Shown in pieces: positions 14,419 to 18,024 of a stretch of 18,024 nucleotides of DNA (the first letter of the stretch is position 1; each line of letters opens with the position of its first letter). Origin of the DNA: an uncultured Eubacteriales bacterium. Lineage in GTDB: Bacteria; Bacillota; Clostridia; Oscillospirales; Oscillospiraceae. The position numbers and the translations under genes were made by a program. The DNA is taken from positions 1 to 18,024 of the forward strand of contig CAKTSK010000033.1 of the NCBI GenBank assembly GCA_934597725.1. The letters are read 5' to 3'. Under the pieces are notes generated by a model. That model saw only the letters and a list, made by a program, of their open reading frames with translations. It was not told where the DNA came from and searched no databases.

Positions 14419-15318
14419 ATGCTGCCGTGGCTGCTGTGTATCGGGCTGGGCCTGCTGGCCCTGTATCTGGGCGGAAAAGTCTATGGTCTCCGCCGGACCA
14501 TGGAGGACATCGGGGACCGGCTGGAAACGTGGCTGGACGAGGACAGCAACACGCTCCTCACCCTCACAGCCTCCCGGGACCCCTATGCCCGCCGGCTGCT
14601 CCGGCGGCTCAATGACCAGCTGCGCCTGCTGCGGCAGCAGCGCCGGCGCTGGCAGCAAGGGGACCGGGAACTGAAAGAGGCGGTGACCAACGTCGCGCAC
14701 GATCTGCGGACCCCTCTCACCGCCCTCTGCGGCTATCTGGACCTGCTGGACCGGACGGAACACGACCCCGACACGGCGCGGTATCTGGCGCAGATCCAGA
14801 ACCGGGTGGAGGCCATGAAGCAGCTGACGGAGGAATTGTTCCGCTATTCCGTCCTCACAGCGGCCCCGCCGCTGGAACGGGAGCCGGTGGTCCTGAACCG
14901 GGTCCTGGAGGAAAGCCTGCTGGCCCACTACGGAGCCTTCACCCAGCGGGGGATCACGCCGGTGTTGTCCCTGACCGATCCCCCCGTGCGCCGGGATCTG
15001 GACCCGACGGCCCTGCGGCGGATCTTGGACAATTTGTTCAGCAATGCCCTCAAGTACAGCCCGGGGGACCTGGCGGTGACGCTGACGGCAGAAGGGGAGA
15101 TCACCGTCTCCAACAAGGCCCCGGCCCTGGACCCGGTGTCGGTGGGCCGGCTCTTCGACCGGTTCTACACGGTGGAGACCGGCCGCAGCAGCACCGGCCT
15201 TGGGCTGTCCATTGCCAGGCTGCTCACCGAGGCCATGGGGGGAGAGCTCCAGGCCCGGTGGCAGGCGGGCCGCCTGACCATGCACCTGCAATTTCCCGGG
15301 CCGGTCAATTTGCCGTAG
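14419..15318 (+). CDS. Sensor histidine kinase with a single short membrane anchor
   Basis: 299 residues. Residues 2-19 form one hydrophobic anchor; no extracellular sensor domain follows. A short coiled-coil-like linker leads to the dimerisation domain with the phosphorylatable H94 in NVAHDLRTPLTA. The ATPase domain has the N box DNLFSNALKYS, the F-box LFDRFYT and the G2 motif STGLGLS. The usual G1 motif DxGxG is not found; VSNKAP stands there, with Asn in place of Asp. This substitution occurs in some kinase subgroups, so activity is not excluded. A kinase without an external domain usually senses within the membrane or through a partner, and the adjacent ABC transporter is the likely one. 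It should phosphorylate the regulator encoded at 11818-12483. A GGAAAGGAG site lies about ten bases before ATG 14419. Confidence 0.88.
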   Translation: MLPWLLCIGLGLLALYLGGKVYGLRRTMEDIGDRLETWLDEDSNTLLTLTASRDPYARRLLRRLNDQLRLLRQQRRRWQQGDRELKEAVTNVAHDLRTPLTALCGYLDLLDRTEHDPDTARYLAQIQNRVEAMKQLTEELFRYSVLTAAPPLEREPVVLNRVLEESLLAHYGAFTQRGITPVLSLTDPPVRRDLDPTALRRILDNLFSNALKYSPGDLAVTLTAEGEITVSNKAPALDPVSVGRLFDRFYTVETGRSSTGLGLSIARLLTEAMGGELQARWQAGRLTMHLQFPGPVNLP

Positions 15319-15344
15319 CCAAACCGCCGCCGCTATGGTAAACT
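15309..15344 (+). promoter_or_regulatory. Weak candidate promoter for the AIM24-family gene
   Basis: TTGCCG (15310-15315) and TATGGT (15334-15339) are 18 bases apart. An overlapping alternative is the extended -10 form TGGTAAACT (15336-15344). Both are imperfect, but the segment is more AT-rich than its surroundings, and the gene behind it ends in its own terminator, so an independent promoter is plausible. Confidence 0.3.
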
Positions 15345-15381
15345 ATGGATACCCCCCTATCGGGTTGAAAGGAGGCACTCT

Positions 15382-16149
15382 ATGTATCAGATCTCAAACT
15401 TTACCAACAACGATGACATCCGTACCCTGGACCAGCTGGGTCCCTTCCAGGTCATCGAATACCAGCGCGACCTGAGCGTGACCCCGGGCAACGCGGCCAC
15501 GGCCTATTTCAGCAGCGCCATGAACGTCCGCAAGCGCCAAGTCCTGTGCGACCTGAAACAGGCCAACATCACCTTGCAGGCCGGCGCCATGCAGTGGACC
15601 GTGGGCAACGTCAACGCCACCACCGGCGTCAAGGGCGTGGGCGATCTGTTCGGCAAGGCCATCCGGGGCAAGGTCAGCGGCGAGTCGGCCATCAAGCCGG
15701 AGTACACCGGCGACGGCCTGCTGGTGCTGGAACCCACCTACCGCCACATCCTCCTGCTGGATCTGGCCGACTGGAACGGCGCCATCGTCCTGGACGACGG
15801 CCTCTTCCTGGCCTGTGACGCGCGGATCAAGCACAAGGCCATCATGCGCTCCAACCTCTCCTCCGCCGTGGCCGGCAACGAGGGCCTGTTCAACCTGGGC
15901 CTCGTCGGCAGCGGGGTGGTCTGCCTGGAGGCAGAGTGTCCCCGGGAGGAATTGATCGAGGTCACCCTCCAGGACGACGTGCTGAAGATCGACGGCAACC
16001 TGGCCGTGGCCTGGAGCGCCAGCCTGAACTTTACCGTCGAGCGCTCGGGCAAGACCCTCATCGGCTCCGCCGCTTCCGGCGAAGGGTTGGTGAACGTCTA
16101 TCGCGGCACCGGCAAGGTGCTCATGGCCCCGGTGTCCCAGTCCGTTTGA
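15382..16149 (+). CDS. AIM24 family protein (DUF124)
   Basis: 255 residues. The sequence resembles bacterial AIM24/DUF124 proteins (TIGR00266-like): a beta-rich protein with many glycines and repeated VxLDDGLFLAC- and GxGVVCLEAE-like strands, no signal peptide and no membrane helix. Members are widespread in bacteria and related by fold to a yeast mitochondrial inner-membrane protein; their bacterial function is not established and no catalytic residues are recognised. ATG 15382 is six bases after a strong AAAGGAGG (15368-15375), pointing to good expression. It begins 63 bases after the kinase gene and is followed by a terminator, so it may be a single-gene unit. A link with the neighbouring sensor/transporter cassette is possible but unsupported. 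Confidence 0.8.
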   Translation: MYQISNFTNNDDIRTLDQLGPFQVIEYQRDLSVTPGNAATAYFSSAMNVRKRQVLCDLKQANITLQAGAMQWTVGNVNATTGVKGVGDLFGKAIRGKVSGESAIKPEYTGDGLLVLEPTYRHILLLDLADWNGAIVLDDGLFLACDARIKHKAIMRSNLSSAVAGNEGLFNLGLVGSGVVCLEAECPREELIEVTLQDDVLKIDGNLAVAWSASLNFTVERSGKTLIGSAASGEGLVNVYRGTGKVLMAPVSQSV

Positions 16150-16174
16150 TCGGCGTGAGGGTCCGCCCCATCTC

Positions 16175-16208
16175 CGCCGCACATCCCACCGGATGTGCGG
16201 CGTTTTTT
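16175..16208 (+). terminator. Intrinsic terminator after the AIM24-family gene
   Basis: CGCCGCACATCC (16175-16186) pairs perfectly with GGATGTGCGGCG (16191-16202) around the loop CACC, followed by six T (16203-16208). This is a textbook strong terminator, 25 bases after the stop codon. Confidence 0.92.
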
Positions 16209-16220
16209 GGGCGCGCAGAG

Positions 16221-16291
16221 GGCGGACCCGTCCGCCGCTTCGGAATGGCCGGGGCGGCAAAAAAGTTCGACCAGGGGTGTCTCTGCCCCGG
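16221..16291 (+). other. Structured leader of the MATE transporter gene
   Basis: GGCGGAC (16221-16227) pairs with GTCCGCC (16230-16236), and CCGGGGC (16249-16255) pairs with GCCCCGG (16285-16291), the latter ending at the ribosome binding site GAAAGAAGG (16291-16299). No clear promoter is visible after the upstream terminator. The fold does not match a riboswitch class I can name by eye, and GC-rich DNA yields such repeats by chance. Confidence 0.35.
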
Positions 16292-16303
16292 AAAGAAGGC
16301 TTT

Positions 16304-17668
16304 ATGGCAAAAAAACTTGACCTGCGGCAGGGGATCTTGTGGAAACAGATCCTCCTGTTTTCCCTTCCCATCGCCGCCACCAGTATGCTCCAGCAGCTGT
16401 TCAACTCGGCAGACGTGGCGGTGGTGGGGCGCTTTTCTGCCCAAAAGGAACTGGCCCTGGCGGCAGTGGGCAGCACCACCTCCATCGTCAACCTGTATAT
16501 CACCATCTTCACCGGCCTGGCCGTGGGGGCCAACGTGGTCATTGCCCGCTGTCTGGGGGCCGGCGAGGAGGGAGAGGTGCGAAAGGCGGTCCATACCTCC
16601 CTGGTGGCGGCGGTGGTCAGCGGCGCGGCCCTGCTGGTGGTGGGGCAGCTGTCGGCGGGGCCGCTGCTGCTGTGGATGGATACCCCCCAGGACATCCTTC
16701 CGCTGGCCCGGCAGTATTTGCGGATCTATCTGCTGGGCGCGGTTTTTCAGATGGTGTATAACTTTGAAGCGGCCATCCTCCGGGCCAGCGGCGACACCCG
16801 GCGGCCGCTGCTGTGCCTGCTGCTGTCCGGCGGGGTCAACGTGGGCCTGAACCTGCTCTTTGTGATCGGCCTCCGCCTGGACGTGGCGGGGGTGGCCCTG
16901 GCCACGGTGATCGCCGACGTGGTGGGCGCGGCCCTGCTGTGGGTCTGCCTGCGCCGGGAGACCGGGGCCATCCGGGTGGAGCCCGCCCTGCTGCGGCCCG
17001 ACCGGAAGCTGCTGCGGGCCATCCTGTACATCGGCATCCCGGCGGCGGTGCAGGGCATGATGTTCAACATTGCCAACGTCATCATCCAGGCGGGCATCAA
17101 CCGCCTGGGCTCTCAGGTGGTGGCGGCTTCGACCATCGGGGTCACGGCAGAGATCTTTGTCTATTATTTGCTCAACAGCTTCGGTCAGGCCAGCATGACT
17201 TTCACCGGCCAGAACTACGGGGCGGGGGACCTGGGCCGCTGCCGCCGGGCCACCCGGTGGTGTCTGGCGCTGGGCGGTCTGCTCTCGGAAGCGTTCGCGC
17301 TGCTGCTGGTGGCGGCCGGGTGGTCCTTTGCGGGTCTGTATACCACCGAGCCTGCCATTCTGGCCCTGGCGCTGGTGCGGCTGCGGTGGGTGCTGCCCTT
17401 TGAATTGTTCAACACGGTCATCGAGGTCCTCTCGGGAACGCTGCGGGGGCTGGGCTATTCCTTTGTGCCGACCCTTCTCTGCGCGGTCTTTGTCTGCGGG
17501 CTGCGGATCTTGTGGGTGGCCTTTGTGTTTCCTCTCCATCCGACCTTCCAGGGGCTGCTGCTGGTCTATCCGGTCAGTTGGCTGGCGGCCGGCGGGGCTT
17601 TGGCAGTGGCCTATGGGATGCTGAAAAAGAAGCTGCTGTCGGACCAAAGCCAGCCTCTGGCGGTGTGA
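16304..17668 (+). CDS. MATE family multidrug/Na+ (or H+) antiporter
   Basis: 454 residues, the usual MATE length. MATE proteins use a sodium or proton gradient to export cationic drugs or other organic molecules. About twelve hydrophobic helices are visible. Family features include the N-terminal segment FSLPIAATSMLQQLFNSAD, the VGRFS and GLAVGANVVIARCLGAG elements of the first half, and IGIPAAVQGMMFNIAN with FTGQNYGAGD in the second half, in line with the internal repeat. It resembles the DinF/NorM-like clostridial group; the substrate is unknown. ATG 16304 is chosen because GAAAGAAGG lies just upstream and homologues start near KKLDLRQG; the frame is open further upstream but that part is the leader. 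The lipoprotein gene follows after 15 bases and is probably co-transcribed. Confidence 0.92.
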   Translation: MAKKLDLRQGILWKQILLFSLPIAATSMLQQLFNSADVAVVGRFSAQKELALAAVGSTTSIVNLYITIFTGLAVGANVVIARCLGAGEEGEVRKAVHTSLVAAVVSGAALLVVGQLSAGPLLLWMDTPQDILPLARQYLRIYLLGAVFQMVYNFEAAILRASGDTRRPLLCLLLSGGVNVGLNLLFVIGLRLDVAGVALATVIADVVGAALLWVCLRRETGAIRVEPALLRPDRKLLRAILYIGIPAAVQGMMFNIANVIIQAGINRLGSQVVAASTIGVTAEIFVYYLLNSFGQASMTFTGQNYGAGDLGRCRRATRWCLALGGLLSEAFALLLVAAGWSFAGLYTTEPAILALALVRLRWVLPFELFNTVIEVLSGTLRGLGYSFVPTLLCAVFVCGLRILWVAFVFPLHPTFQGLLLVYPVSWLAAGGALAVAYGMLKKKLLSDQSQPLAV

Positions 17669-17683
17669 GCAACGGAGGGACCC

Positions 17684-18024
17684 ATGAAAACACGACGAAT
17701 GATCGGTCTGGTGCTGCTGCTGGGGGGACTGCTGGCCTCCTGCGGCCTGCCCTCGGCCCCGCCGCCGCCGGCATCCTCTCCGCCGCCGCAGTTTGCCGTA
17801 TCACCGGATGCCCCGACAGCGCTGGATGAACTGATCCTGTATGAGATCGAGCACAAGCGCACGGAGGACCTGCTGGCCCGGGTCAGTCCCAGCAGCCTGG
17901 AGCACTACGGGGAACCAGCGCTGCGGGAGACGATCGGCCGCATGAACGACCTGCTCCACGGCACCGTGATCCGCTGGCAGGCAGAGACCACGGGGTATTC
18001 TTCCTATCGCGGGCGGGGCGGAAG
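17684..18024 (+). CDS. Lipoprotein of unknown function, 5' part only
   Basis: 113 codons are visible before the window ends, with no stop. The start has GGAGGG a few bases before ATG 17684. MKTRRM is followed by a leucine-rich hydrophobic stretch and the lipobox LLASC, so the protein should be exported and lipid-anchored at a cysteine near residue 20. Next comes a proline-rich spacer and then a predicted globular region (about residues 46-113) with LDELILYEIEHKRTEDLLA, which reads like the first helix of small clostridial lipoproteins such as the DUF5104 type. That resemblance is from memory and weak. I do not assign a function. It lies 15 bases after the MATE gene. Confidence 0.75.
   Translation, partial: MKTRRMIGLVLLLGGLLASCGLPSAPPPPASSPPPQFAVSPDAPTALDELILYEIEHKRTEDLLARVSPSSLEHYGEPALRETIGRMNDLLHGTVIRWQAETTGYSSYRGRGG

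Noticed and set aside
16316..16322. Single CTTGACC near the MATE start as another regulator site
   Set aside because: One isolated copy, inside the coding sequence and without phased repeats, is expected by chance.

Overview
The window is GC-rich, strongly G/C-ending in third codon positions, and every gene I accept lies on the + strand. The ylqF-rnhB-yraN and tig-clpP-clpX-lon-engB orders, AGGAGG-type ribosome binding sites, a Gram-positive-style ABC/two-component cassette and a lipoprotein with a lipobox all point to a high-GC member of the Clostridia. The Oscillospiraceae (Flavonifractor/Lawsonibacter/Intestinimonas type) fit best; this placement is inference from gene content and protein style, not from a marker comparison.

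Region 1 (1-3552) is housekeeping: the 3' end of the ribosome-assembly GTPase gene rbgA, overlapped by rnhB (RNase HII), which overlaps yraN, followed by threonine synthase (thrC) and a calcineurin-like metallophosphoesterase. Region 2 (3553-10412) is the protein quality-control block: trigger factor, ClpP, ClpX, Lon and the ribosome-assembly GTPase EngB. Trigger factor chaperones nascent chains, ClpX feeds substrates to ClpP, and Lon degrades damaged proteins. Two intrinsic terminators split this block (clpP|clpX and clpX|lon), and both clpX and lon appear to start at TTG.

Region 3 (10434-11795) holds two membrane transport genes, an FNT-family anion channel and a LysE-type exporter, separated by a perfect hairpin terminator. 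Region 4 (11818-15318) is a cassette in the order response regulator, ABC ATPase, ABC-2 permease, histidine kinase. Between the regulator and the ATPase gene lie four CTTGAC boxes spaced about one helical turn apart, ahead of a possible -10 box. This is the expected form of an OmpR-family operator and suggests the regulator controls the transporter next to it. The kinase has almost no extracellular part, so the transporter may take part in sensing. Region 5 (15382-18024) holds an AIM24-family protein with its own terminator, a MATE efflux pump, and the start of an unidentified lipoprotein cut off by the window end.

No stretch over 300 bases lacks a gene. I saw no tRNA, rRNA, CRISPR array, insertion sequence or phage gene. 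Nothing here is a clearly new system. The best leads are the operator-bearing sensor/transporter cassette, the long histone-like tail on trigger factor, and the terminators inside the clp-lon block.
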